From assembly GCF_001039355.2 (NCBI RefSeq), contig NW_019775669.1, positions 136,802-198,801 on the forward strand: a stretch of DNA of 62,000 nucleotides. The letters run 5' to 3'. Every line of letters starts with the position of its first letter. Position 1 is the first letter of the stretch. Source of the DNA: Lingula anatina (taxonomy: Eukaryota; Brachiopoda; Lingulata; Lingulida; Lingulidae). The translations under genes were made by a program, and so were the position numbers. Positions 1 to 11,602 of this stretch are shown here, in pieces. The notes beneath the pieces were generated by a model that saw only the letters and a program-made list of their open reading frames with translations, did not search any database and was not told the origin of the DNA.

Positions 1-275
1 TGCTAATGCGTAGGGACTCGGAACCATACCTGTACCAGGGGTATGCCTGTACATATCAGAGACAGGAGTGCTTACACGCATTTTCGTGTTATGTGAGGTA
101 TAGCGGCACCGCAGCGTAGCCTCACGCCTCTGTTACCGTGTCCATGACTTTCGTGAACTAGTATTATTACAGCTGCCTTGGCCTACCGACCCCCAAGTCC
201 AGAGCGATCGTGTTATCTGTCGTACATACACAAGTTTGACCTACATGTAGCGTCTGTATGTGTAGACACACTGCA
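1..275 (+). promoter_or_regulatory. Probable promoter and 5' UTR of the NIPSNAP3-like gene
   Basis: This stretch is richer in CpG than the rest of the window and lies directly upstream of a start codon at 276. No TATA box or other individual site can be called with confidence. The assignment is by position only. Confidence 0.4.
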
Positions 276-1765
276 ATGATGGCAGCAAGAGCGCTCGCGG
301 GAATACTTCGGTCATCAAGCCTCAAGGTACACGTAGGTCTTATGTTATTGAATAGCTTTATTTTCTATGTTCTATACTGAATACACACGAGTGCATGTTC
401 ATCTCTGCACGTTGTTATCTGCATTACACGTGTAGTCAATTTTGGGCTCAACAAGTGCAAGTTTACACCAGGTGCAATATGAAGTTGCTGAACGCTTTCT
501 TTACTTTAGTACTCGTTACAATAGTACAATGTGTTTTTAAGACCTAACATCATCTCAAGAGACTTACATAATCGTTGTCTGAGTACTGACTCGTAGTGGT
601 ATGTGTATATGAAAAGCTTTTACTTACAGTGCATTTTCTTTCCATTTCTACTATGTTATTAGAAAATACTGCAATACAAACTGACTGCATGTACATCAAC
701 TGACTGACGGCATTTTTGCTGTTCAAATGCTTCACACTTTTTAGTGGTGGTCTTGTTGAGGGTGCTTCATGATTAATTTCCTTTTAATTTCTTTTGATAC
801 AATTTATAAAAAAGTTGCCACCTGTTATTCCCTACTCTGCTTCATGATAACCTGCAGTAAATATATGGAGCCAAGTAGTACTCACATTGGTGCAATTTTA
901 AAATGTTGTCTTTAAGCACATTAATTTTGCTCTCCCTTTTAACATAAAGTGCAATGTGCTTATTTGCCACTAGATTAAGCCACTACATGTGATTTTTATC
1001 TATGCATTTAAATTGGTTATGAATGTGATTTGCTCAAACTCTTTTAACAGGTAGACCCCCTAGTGATATATGGAAAAACGTCCACTCTTCGCACCTTGGG
1101 TGTCATAAGTAGTAGTCGTCAATATGCCACTGACAAAGTCTATGAAATACGCACATATAGTTTATACCCCAAGGATGTTAAGGAGTTCATGGCTATCTCT
1201 GAAGAAAAATTACACTTAAGACTGAGAGCTTCCAAAATTATTGGCTATTGGACTTCTGAAATAGGGGGGATGAACCAAGTGTTTCACATATGGGAATATG
1301 GTAAGGATTTAGCAGCGATATCATTGTAATATGGTATGTTCCAAAGCTTTCATGAGCAGGTTAAATTATAAAAATTTGATATTGGGCAAAGATTTCAAGT
1401 TTTAATATAAAGTGATTATTCCAATAAATTGTAAAGTAAATTAAACACTAATGTTTAAGATTGATTCTTCCAGACAGTTTAAAGCACCGTGCCCAGGTGC
1501 GGGCAGCCTTGGCAAGTGACCCTGATTGGTTGTCTCAGTACATCAGCCGAGTTATTTCCATGTGGTGTAAACAGGACAACCTGCTCACCAAGGCCATTGC
1601 TGGACCAGATGGTGATCTAGATCAGGATAAAGGCAGTAGGTTTATGATGGCTGGCTCGAGGTTTGCAGTAGGACTTGAATGGGAGGGAGTGTTGAATATA
1701 GATACAGATTTCAAATGCACATCATCACTATTTGGCAAATGGTCAAAAGATTATCTAAAGTCTAT

Positions 1766-1816
<51 letters not shown>

Positions 1817-3470
1817 GATAATTAATAGTTTGTGACATGAATGGAAAATATATATACCAATGCTTAGGATATTTTCTCGTACCTAGCAATTTATAAATTC
1901 ATTCTCTCTTTGTTAAATATTCTGTTGTTCTTTCAGACTTATATTTCCTACAGAGGTACAACAGCAATAGCTCCAGTATGAGCAATTTGACGAGTGAGCT
2001 GCAGAGTTTGCAGTCTGGGACAAATATCAAGCTGGCAGGAGGCTGGTCAAGTATTCTTGGACCAAAAGATACTGGTACAGTTCTCTATATATCCTATTTG
2101 CAGCTGTGTGTTATGACTATTAATATACCCAATTATTTTTATTGCTTTAAATACAAGGCATCCATTTAAATATATATATGATTGAAACTGCACATGAAGT
2201 AGGTAATGTGCTATGATACTGGTACTCATAAATTACTTGCCAGAATTACAACCTCTTCATAGTACTTATAATATATTTAAATATCAGCAAAAATTTTATA
2301 TAGATGTTTCTACATGAAGCAAGAAATGTGCACTATAGAAATGGTACCAGTACAATGAAAATGGAAATTTGTATGAAGAAAGTATAACATATTTTTAAGA
2401 ATTACATCAACATAAAGGCTATCCACAGACTAGAATCATCTCTGTTCAACATATTTAGTTAGATTGATTTTGATGGCTAGTTATCAATAGGACAAATCTT
2501 TCAGCATCATTGTTACTGACAATGTAATTTTTTCACTGTGTGAAACAGTTTTGCTCTTGTCCTTTTGTATTTTTCATCATAGTGGAAAAATAAATTTTGG
2601 TCCCTTAGAGCACAGCAAAAAGGTAAAGATTTTTTTTTTTTTTTTTTTTTGGGGGGGGGGGACTTCTGGATATACATTAGTTTTCCTATGTTGAATGTGT
2701 GTGCTATTATTTGCAGTTATATACACATAATTGTGGACCGTTTATTACCAAGGAATGGCCAAAATTTTGAATTATTCCTTCACATTTTAATGTTATAATG
2801 TTTCATATCTTTAAAATACCGTTATCTTTCAGCATATCTGTTGTGGCAGTGCAAAGACCCAGATGATTTTCTGGTATGGCAAGAAAATTCAAGTGAAAAA
2901 GTAAAAGGTAAAATAAAACATTGACTGACTTGTTTACACGAGAAGTCACTTCTTTAAAGAAGGCTTGTTTTTTTTCTGCTAAAACATATAAGATGTGAAT
3001 TATTGGTCCATAATGCCTCATAAAACAGTTGGTATTGATTATGCTTTAAACACTTTTCCTTAATGCCTGACTTTACCTTACTCATTCATTTCATTATCCA
3101 GGTGCATTTTGAGATCATTTTTTCTAATTTCCGTCATCCCCACTAAAATCATTGCATCTTTTGCCACTGTAATCACATGTATGTGGTAATGATATTGGTA
3201 AATTTTTTAAAACTTTAATCATGATCATTTTAAAGAGGGTAAATTTAAGATGTGCCAAGATTATGAGTAAAGAAATTCTTTACTTTGATACAGACAAGTT
3301 GCTCCTTATTTCTTTCAATAATTGAATATTCCTTGGTTAAATGTTTTCAAGTTAGAACTTGATTAAAATGTAAATCTTCATAATAATTTGATATGTCACT
3401 TTGATACCTTTCAGTTGTGCCAGAGCACTCTCAACTGCTGATTCCATGCCCATGGTCACCATTGAAATAA
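276..3470 (+). CDS. NIPSNAP3: NIPSNAP3-like mitochondrial protein (6 coding exons)
   Basis: Exons: 276-326, 1051-1300, 1474-1611, 1937-2074, 2833-2907, 3415-3470 (stop TAA 3468-3470). They join in phase to 235 residues. The N-terminus (MMAARALAGILRSSSLK) and a later SSRQYAT stretch look like a mitochondrial presequence and cleavage region. The first NIPSNAP half is clear: VYEIRTYSLYPKDVKEFM, then MNQVFHIWEYDSLKHRAQVR. The second half is shorter and more diverged, but ends LLIPCPWSPLK, the family's typical C-terminus. NIPSNAP proteins are mitochondrial, with ferredoxin-like dimeric alpha/beta-barrel folds; the NIPSNAP3 subgroup has no established reaction. The donor of exon 3 (G|gtgatc at 1611/1612) is weak and was chosen because it is the phase-compatible site that keeps the family alignment. 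Start: there are tandem ATGs at 276 and 279. The gene is convergent with KIF25. Confidence 0.85.
1771..1813. repeat. (AT)n microsatellite
   Basis: About 21 AT units in the third intron of the NIPSNAP3-like gene. Confidence 0.95.
2630..2661. repeat. T-tract followed by G-tract
   Basis: A run of about 20 T followed directly by about 11 G, in the fourth intron of the NIPSNAP3-like gene. The same arrangement recurs at 24470-24509. Confidence 0.9.
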
Positions 3471-5024
3471 AAGTCACTATTAAGTTGAGGGTACCTGCTT
3501 TAGGACATCATGAAGAAATAACCTTTTATCATTTGTTTAAAATCTATGCATTAGGAGATGTTTTAGTCTAACCAAAGTGATCAGATTGCTGCTCTATTGA
3601 AAACACAAAGATTGTAGCATTTCCAAGAAAGAAAATTGCTGGTGCGAATTGAATTCCATATGTTGAGTCCCACTTCTTATATTGAACATTATCAACTTTA
3701 CATATCAAGAAATGTTATTTTAAAAAATATATAATTATACAAAGAAATATATGCTTATTGAATTGAAGAGCAGATTTCAAATAGGTTACATATTTGTGTC
3801 AAGATTTAGTGAAAGTAGATGTCAACAAATATAATAGCATTCAAGTTGATTTAATTGACATTTTTTGGTAATATAGATTAATTTTACAGCTAGCACTTGA
3901 TATATGAAATAGTTATGAATTTGTTACTCTTCCTGAGAATACATTAAATGGCAGAATGCTAAGATTCAATTGTTTAGGTGATGTATTACCATGTTTATCT
4001 GTCAAAGAAAAAATGAAGTTGCTCCAAAGAAGTTAATTTGAAATATTCTCCATCTTATTGTTGTCGTATCTAAATGCACTGTTGTAAAATTTATGAAAGG
4101 GCAACATTCCCCTTTCTATTAGTATGTAGTATGTTTATAGTTAATCATATATTTTAAATGTTTTAAACACAACATAAACCTGTTCAATTTAATTGTACAA
4201 TTTGTTTTATTTTGATCGAAAAAAATGCATTTACTCTCTATGTACAAAATATTATATTATACATTTATAGCAATGTTCTTGATGAATTTATAGCACCTTT
4301 AACTTGTTGGGAACATGCAGTATAAAAATCTGTGAAACAATCGGTAACTTCATCATCTATAAAATAACATAACATACATTTCAACAGTTATTAAAATATT
4401 CAAACACACTCTATGAATACAAATCAAAATGCAAATCAAAGCAATGATCCATATTTTTGCAGGGCAATCTTGCAAAGTAAAATATGGGACACTCCATCTT
4501 AGAAAATGCACCTTGTGATTGAAAAAAAGACAAAATATTGGATATAATTTGACATAAATATACATCAATTAACTGAAGATCATTCAGAAAATACTTATTT
4601 TACAAACAAACATCTCATTCATAAAAACTCTGAGGTAGCCCTTTTCAGGTTGAGATTTTTACCCTCTAGCCTTTAAAACTTGGCCTAAACAAAATGGAAC
4701 TGCATTTATTCTGAGACAGTCATCGAGATCTCATGTTATTGTTCCCATGTAATATTTCCACTGCCACTTACGCTATTTTGAATATTTTAATTTAAAAATT
4801 GTAAACCAGACAAAATAAAATGAAACGCAATTCATGTCATGGGTTTCTAAAAATAAAGAGATTTGATCGCATGCCCAGGTTGCAACATTAACTAATGTCT
4901 ATCCTGTATAAAATAAGATTGTTTCCAATTTGAAACACTACCCAGGTGTGTGTGATCAAATTATAAATTTCCACTGCAAAACAAATATTGTTTTAAATGA
5001 TCAAATCAACTGTCCATAATACAG
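3471..5024. other. Convergent 3' UTR and intergenic interval between NIPSNAP3-like and KIF25
   Basis: No conserved coding exon is visible on either strand. It must hold the 3' UTRs of both flanking genes. A TTTATT at about 4206-4211 could be the minus-strand AATAAA polyadenylation signal of KIF25. The sequence is otherwise plain AT-rich DNA. Confidence 0.5.
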
Positions 5025-8000
5025 TTATGTTCTAAGGGGTCCAGCTGATTTAGGCCTAGGGGAATTCCTGCCACTGTATGAGCTGTCTCCAGGTCCCACT
5101 CTCTCCAGTGAGGGAGGAAGTTTTCTCTTTATAGGCCCTCTTTGGACCTGTCTGGCTCTCTGTCCAAATCCAAGGCACTGCAGGGACTCTGTCACATAAC
5201 GTTGAGCTGGGGAAACGCACAGCATGGCAAGCAGCTTGGCATCTCCACCTGTAACCATTTAGTTTGAATAATATTACATTGTATAACACAACTATACACA
5301 ATTATCTGTTTTCAAAAACCTTTATCTTACACTAAATTATCTACAAAAGTTAATGTGCATATATTTGTTATTGCCGTAAATGCTGCATTAAAAATGGCAT
5401 GATTTGGTATCAAGTTTTATAGAAGCTGTCCACCAATCTGCTGTGTTCAAGGATGCAACTACAAAGATGCAACTAGCTTGAAGTTTTGTATTGGATCTAT
5501 AAATATGGAGTATTATCTTTTATAATATAAATAAACTCCAGTACAGGAATTATCTATGTGTACAATCTGTTCCTACCTATAGAATCTTGCAACAAGTGTG
5601 TAATTTTGCTGTTTCTGTATGGTACATGTGCCCTGTGTTCTGCCAGAGCTCCCAGCACATCAGCCAGGGCACACAGGCTTTTGTTGATGTGGGATGTCTC
5701 GCGCAAGGCTTGCCCTGTCACTCCAGACATTCCTGTAGGATGGAGAGAGTAATTATATGAATCAGTATGAGATGTTTCAAGAAATGATGGTCTACTGTTG
5801 ATTTCCATTAAATTCCGTCAAAGTTATCAACACATATCCTGACAAATTAATCTCTCAGCTGAAACTTGTGGAGATATCCATCCCCAGCTAAATCAAACAA
5901 AATGTTACTTATCACCATATTTATGGCAAGATTACTTTATAAACTGCAACTTACCAACACATTCACTACCAGCTAAATCTACCAACTGTAACTTGGTTTT
6001 GACAGTGCTGCCTGTAGGTGTTTGAGCAAGAAGAACAGGGGAAGGTGATCTGGATCTGATAGTTTGCTTGGCTCCTGTATAACCTTGGGGTTGAGGTGGA
6101 AGTTGCCTCCTTGGGGGTTTGTCTCTGGGGGCTGGGGAAAGGGGCACTGCAAACACTGGAAAGAAATTGAAATTCTTTTAATGCAGGTGAAAATATAAAA
6201 ATTAAAAAAAAAATTACTCCTTTAATGACAAAGGTAGAAAATGTATCAAGAACCTAGACAATAAATATTTCTTTATAAAAACTAATATTGCAATTATAAG
6301 AATTTAACAAAAATCACAGTTATTATATTAGCTTTTTATTTCTTTTTTGCACTTTTAGTTTCTCATTATTTACTTTATTTATTTCAAACTCACCACCTAA
6401 GCAAGTCATTTTGATTTACTTCCCTTGCATGAGCAAAGTACAACAAAATTAAAGCTTAAGCATACCTCCTTCAGTGGGCGACCCTGGTGTGGCAGGTGGA
6501 AATAGGAACATGTTGGGTTTAATGCTGACAGTCAGAGTGACAACCAGGTGTGAGCGGCTGGAGTGTTCATGAACCAAGGTAGCAATCTCCCTCCTTGCCT
6601 TCAGTCCATGCTGTACCAGGCTCATCACTTCATATACTGTCTTGACAGGCCTAAAATGTGAGGAAAATAAAAGAAACAGGGGTTGATACATATGCATTAT
6701 GACAAAGAAAAAAAAGCTACATATTTAGCAAATTGCCTGCAAATTATCTATTTTCAAAAAGGCTGTTGAATTTCATTTTTGTCATGTTGTTTGCAAATGC
6801 TATGTAAAATCCAAAGAGATAATTTTCTATGAATAAATAATTATAATGAATGATATATCTTTACACCATTAACATTTTTTTCTGTTTTTAATGTAACTTA
6901 TGAAAAGTGTGAAAAATAAGCTTCTTTCCTCACTGAAATACATTCCATTTTTCAGTTTTTATCCATAAAATATCAAAATAGCTTTACACGAAGTCCTAAA
7001 CCACACCAATTCAATATACCTAGATGTGACAGTTGGCACACACATGGACCCATCAGTGTTAGTAACTAGGTCATGTTTAGCCCTGGGATCACTACTGAGC
7101 AGGTCAAGGATGTCATTGTTGTAGATCTCCACCACTGATACTTCAGCACTGTGTGTGTCTGGAGGTTTTTCTTCCATCAATCTGAAGGTGCAAATGTCTA
7201 GTCCATTAGAAATTTCCCCCAGACCCAGTATATTATAAATACAGATGACTTCTGTGAACATCCACAAAGCCTTCATGTACTACCAAAGAAAATGAATCTA
7301 GTTCATAATTCTAAAATGCAATGCCCAAAAATATAAGTTAATTTTCTTGGGTCAGAATGAAAACCTCAACAAGGAGAAAAAAAAATAATGTTTTCAAGAA
7401 AACATTTAAATAAATTCAATATTTAAATAGTCTTTTAAAAAAGACTAAATATTTTACAACCTGTTATCTTTCACACAAAGAGCAAGACTCTACCAAATTT
7501 ATGTTTTATCATTTTGCCACATGTAGATATAAGTTAAGTGTCATTTATGCTACCTCAGCAGTTCCCTGGTTGCTCTAGGTATGATTCCTTCATCAGGGTG
7601 GGGCTCTGTAGTTACATGATAGTCCTCATCCTTATGACTGCCCAGCATGGTGTGAGTTTTACCAGAGCCAGTTTGACCATATGCCATGATACAGACATTA
7701 TACCTACAGAACAGATATCATCAATCATAACATGAATTTTGATTCTCAGCTATGTACATGTATACATAGCATCCATACTAGAACAGAACATAGGCATGTT
7801 TGTTAATTCCTGTTTACAGGTGCTCACTATAAATGCAAGTGACTCCTTTTATATCGCTATTGAATCACAGAAATATTCAAATTAATAATTTTGAAGCATG
7901 GAGATTGTAAGGGAAAATTTTCCAATATTTGATGTGATTTTTTCTTCAGTCAACAGCTAACATTGAGATAGTTTTTAATCTCCTATATTTCGATGTCTAG

Positions 8001-10062
8001 CAGGACATCTTCATCAGGGAATGAGGCTATCCAGGTGAATAGCCTCTATTCAGTCTCTATCCAATATTTGAATTATTTCAAAATGACAGTGCAACCTACC
8101 CATCTAAAAGTGAAGTCAGCATTGGCTGAACCTCTTCAAACACTGCTTCTTGTGACTCCTGTGGAGAGTATACCCTGATAAAACAAAACAGACCACTGCT
8201 TTGGAAGAGAATGCAATAAGATTTTATTTTTATTTTTACAAAACAAACAACTGTTAGAACACAGAAGATTTAACTGTCAAACATCCTTTTGAGGAAGGTG
8301 TTAAATTGTAGCAGTCTTGTTCTGCTTTTCTCTTTAATAATAGCAAATAGCACATCTAAATCAGAAAAAAAAAACATAAACACCACACTGTACTCTTATT
8401 TAGGATTAGAAAATATCATTCAAAGATTATAATTACTTTAAAAACAAATCCCTCAATTGACAACTATTCTTTTCAAATAAGCAACATACATGTCACTTCA
8501 AACTGTAATATTTATGGATAATGCATACTGGTAAGCTACACATGGTTAAAAAGTATTATAAACTTACCTCTCAAACTCATAAACTTTGCTGTGTTTTGAT
8601 GTTTTAACCACAACATTTTCCTGAATAAAACAGAAGTTATTGAGACTTCTTTCTTAGACTGCGTTCCCTTAAACCCATTCAACTAGCTGGATCAATCTGA
8701 CTATCCGTGGTTTCTTGCTAAAGTGCTTTCAGTGTAATCAGCTTAATTGTCTGACATGCCCCCTTGAGTAACTAGAGGTACTGACTATCATTAATTGCCC
8801 CCTAGCAGCTTGAGTAGGCATGTCAGACATTTAAGCTGCTTACACTGAATGCAATTTAGCAAAAATCCCTGCAGAGTTAGATCAATCCAGCTAGTAGATG
8901 GGTTTATGGGAACACTCCCTAAAATTACACTGGTATCAATTATCATTATGCTAGCTTGATGGTTATACAGAAAATAATAATCACGGAAAATCAAAATAAT
9001 CTGCCACATTTTAAGCTGAAGCAAAGAAAGAAAAATGAAAAAAATGGATCAAAAACTATAAGACATCTCATACTTTTCAAATTCTTATGATATATTATCT
9101 TGTTTTTTCAATATAGTCCAATTCTCTGCTGACAAAATTAAACTCCTTACAAAAGTCTTAGATAATTTAGCACTTACATCATCCATAACATGAGTAACTA
9201 CTTCTGACAAACTCCCTGGTCTGCAATATTAAATGTATTAGTTGTAATTATCAGACACCAAACTTAGGATATAATAATGAAGATTAAAGTAGTGTAAAAT
9301 ATTTCTGCAATAACATAATAATCTTTAAATTTTTTCCAAAGTATTTTTTACTAAAATAATTACCCCAAATCCCTCCCTACTAGTAATCATTTTACCCTGA
9401 TTTTTGGCTCTGCAAACAATCACATATGACCCAAACAAACAAAATAAATTCCATCTCATACTCGTATACCTTCCTAATGTGCTAACATCCTGATTTCCTA
9501 CATCAAATTCCATGAGTGGTCTGATTCTACAGTGTACACGAATGTTTCCCCGAAGTTCCTACAAAGCACATAAAAATATCAAGTTTAACTCTATTATCTT
9601 AAAATAAAAGCAAGATACAAATTAGCAAGCTAAAAAAACTGTGAATGAAATGTGACATTTTTTATTTTGAAGCAAAAATGTTCCCATGTTTGAATAAATA
9701 CCTAGCAAACATGAAATGATGTCCAAATTAAGCTGACAACTTTACCATGAGTGTATTATGAAGTTCTCTTCTTCTTTTCTTTTCTTTAGCATGTCGGGCA
9801 TTTGCCTCCTGCAGTGCAGCTTCCATATCCACCATCTTTTTTTCCATATCTGAGAGAAAAGGCAATGTTATCAAAACACAATTTAATACTCATTACAATT
9901 TTATATAATTCAATGAAACATTTCTGAAATAAGTCACACAACAAGCTTTAATAACAATAACAAATACATAATAACAATATTAAATACATAGTATTTCACA
10001 GAACAAAACCTGAATAAAGACCCTTATTTATCACTTTTCATACTTATTGCTTTCTTTTTCTC

Positions 10063-10111
<49 letters not shown>

Positions 10112-10734
10112 GCACACACACACACACACACACATTTTAAGTCTTTATACCTGACACATTAGAATAATTGAGTCTCATTTTCTGTGTTTGCAACCGTGCC
10201 TGGGACATCGCATTATCATACTCCACTTGAAACTGATGAGGGAGGGCGACAGCATCCAGTCTCAACTGCTTCATTTCATCTCGTAGTGCCTAAAATTTAT
10301 AACTTAGATTATATTAAAGGATGTTTACATTTTTACAAAGTCATTTCATAATGCATTTACTCAGAAAATGAATTCTCTGATCCAACAGGAGTATGTGAAG
10401 TATGTATGTATATAAAAAGACTTAAACTCTATGCACATTTGTTTTTTCATGTTCAAATGCTTCTTTAATATGCATATTATTATACATGATTTCATTTATG
10501 AGCCACTGAAGTTTAAAATTACAAGAAAAATCAGTTTTAAATTACTTTAACTTGGCCACTAAGAGTAGCTAAGGATTCCCCAGTCCTCTGTCGCTGAAGT
10601 TGATCTGATTCATTAACTCGCTTTAGGTGCCCAGTTTCTTCCCTGCTGTCCCTCAAGATTCCTTGGAGCTGTGCAAGTTTCAAATATAACATAGCATTTT
10701 CAGTCTCCAATGCAATGATTCTTTCTTCTTTGCC
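5025..10734 (-). CDS. KIF25: KIF25, kinesin-14-like C-terminal motor (13 exons; first exon unresolved)
   Basis: Exons (5' to 3'): 10734-10546, 10289-10151, 9849-9746, 9558-9470, 9220-9178, 8620-8568, 8174-8100, 7703-7554, 7181-7020, 6650-6466, 6155-5955, 5732-5577, 5248-5025. They join in phase to 589 residues plus TAA. Order: N-terminal coiled coil ([20 protein letters not shown]), neck and first strand ([15 protein letters not shown]), P-loop [10 protein letters not shown], switch I HEHSSRSH, switch [13 protein letters not shown], then a short basic tail. A motor at the C-terminal end is the kinesin-14 layout. The ending [13 protein letters not shown] is characteristic of KIF25, described as a minus-end motor acting on centrosome separation. 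Switch I has His where most kinesins have Asn. The start is uncertain: a minus-strand ATG at 11023-11021 (MPIEMDQTHFLTDKLKTLE) fits as first exon, but its good donors are in phase 1 while the next exon needs phase 0. Confidence 0.92.
5955..6155 (-). CDS. KIF25: KIF25 exon carrying most of a proline/serine-rich motor insertion and switch II
   Basis: This exon and the end of the preceding one (6650-6466) encode a P/S/R-rich segment between switch I and switch II (pieces: [40 protein letters not shown]). It then returns to the conserved strand [14 protein letters not shown]. Typical kinesins have about 20-25 residues between SSRSH and DLAGSE; here there are about 85. As I recall, vertebrate KIF25 also has an expanded, differently composed insert at this place, so the insertion looks ancestral to the family. 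Confidence 0.85.
8657..8919. mobile_element. 263-bp TIR element (MITE) in a KIF25 intron
   Basis: The ends are inverted copies: left GACTGCGTTCCCTTAAACCC and, on the other strand from the right, GGGAGTGTTCCCATAAACCC. It is flanked by TTA on the left and TAA on the right, so a clean direct target duplication is not shown. Subterminal parts (TTAAGCTGCT..., GGGGGCAATTAATGATAG) resemble the element at 22135-22349, so both belong to one family. It has no coding capacity and is non-autonomous. Confidence 0.75.
10066..10134. repeat. (CT)n(CA)n compound microsatellite
   Basis: About 22 CT units run directly into about 12 CA units, in a KIF25 intron. Confidence 0.95.
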
Positions 10735-11330
10735 CTGAAAAGATAATACACACTTAAAACACAAAACCGAGCCAATAGTAATGAATAAAATTGAATTTTT
10801 AAATACCCGAGCCTTTGTGCACTTAATTTAGGTTAAACCTAGACTACCTTATATTTTTCTATTACATACCGCCATTTAGCCTATTTAGCCTACAACGTGG
10901 AAAAAATAACAATAACACGTTTAGATATGACAAAAATAAAAAGAAACTACTGGCCCTTGATTGACATTCCAATGTTTTCAGCTTGTCAGTCAAGAAATGC
11001 GTTTGATCCATTTCAATTGGCATTTTTGACAGAAAAAAAAACAAGTGCCCCCAGGAGCCTTTTATCTTGGAAACCAATATGGCGTTGACGCTTAAAGTGA
11101 GTTTCAAACCTTATAATGCATAAGAGTTTTTCCACAGGGGTTGGAAATATTGGGGAAAATATAAATATAATTTTACAAATGATAATATCTTACACTAAAA
11201 ATATAGCACAATTGAATGAAATAAATTTTATTTTTACTTTTAGATATGTCAATATGTGTTTAATTTTTTCTCCATCTCTTTCGCTTTTAAGATGTGTTCC
11301 TGTTGCCGGCGTTAAAAGAAAATGGCGGCG
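10735..11330. promoter_or_regulatory. Divergent promoter region between KIF25 and MRPS9
   Basis: KIF25 (minus) and MRPS9 (plus) start head to head within a few hundred bases. AAAATGGCGGC at 11319-11329 matches the YY1 consensus AANATGGCGGC and contains the MRPS9 start codon. A second YY1-like AATATGGCG overlaps 11077-11085. A minus-strand ATG at 11021-11023 is the best KIF25 start candidate. A possible plus-strand upstream reading frame begins at ATG 11079. Its exon could end at the strong donor AAA|GTGAGT (11096/11097). Confidence 0.55.
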
Positions 11331-11567
11331 ACACGAGAAGTCGCTCTTCTCGTTGGACAAATCCATAAGCACAAGCCCCTTATCCGGTGCAGTCTCATTA
11401 TACAGGTATTGTGCTGTAGAGGGAATACTGTCCAAAGTGATTTGTTTCTTTGCCTTCGTTATAAAATTCCTCATGCCGTTTGATGTATTTAGAATGTGGA
11501 TCTTCTTTCCACATGAATCAACAGCATTTAATCAAACATTTACATCGCCCAGTATAAGAGTCTACCA

Positions 11568-11602
<35 letters not shown>

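Noticed and set aside
2630-2661. T-tract/G-tract as a G-quadruplex or regulatory element
   Set aside because: A single G run cannot form an intramolecular quadruplex. The recurrence at 24470-24509 is most simply homopolymer slippage or sequencing behaviour.
7538-8178. Plus-strand frames opposite KIF25
   Set aside because: They are antisense shadows of the P-loop and neighbouring KIF25 exons; the minus strand carries the conserved motifs.
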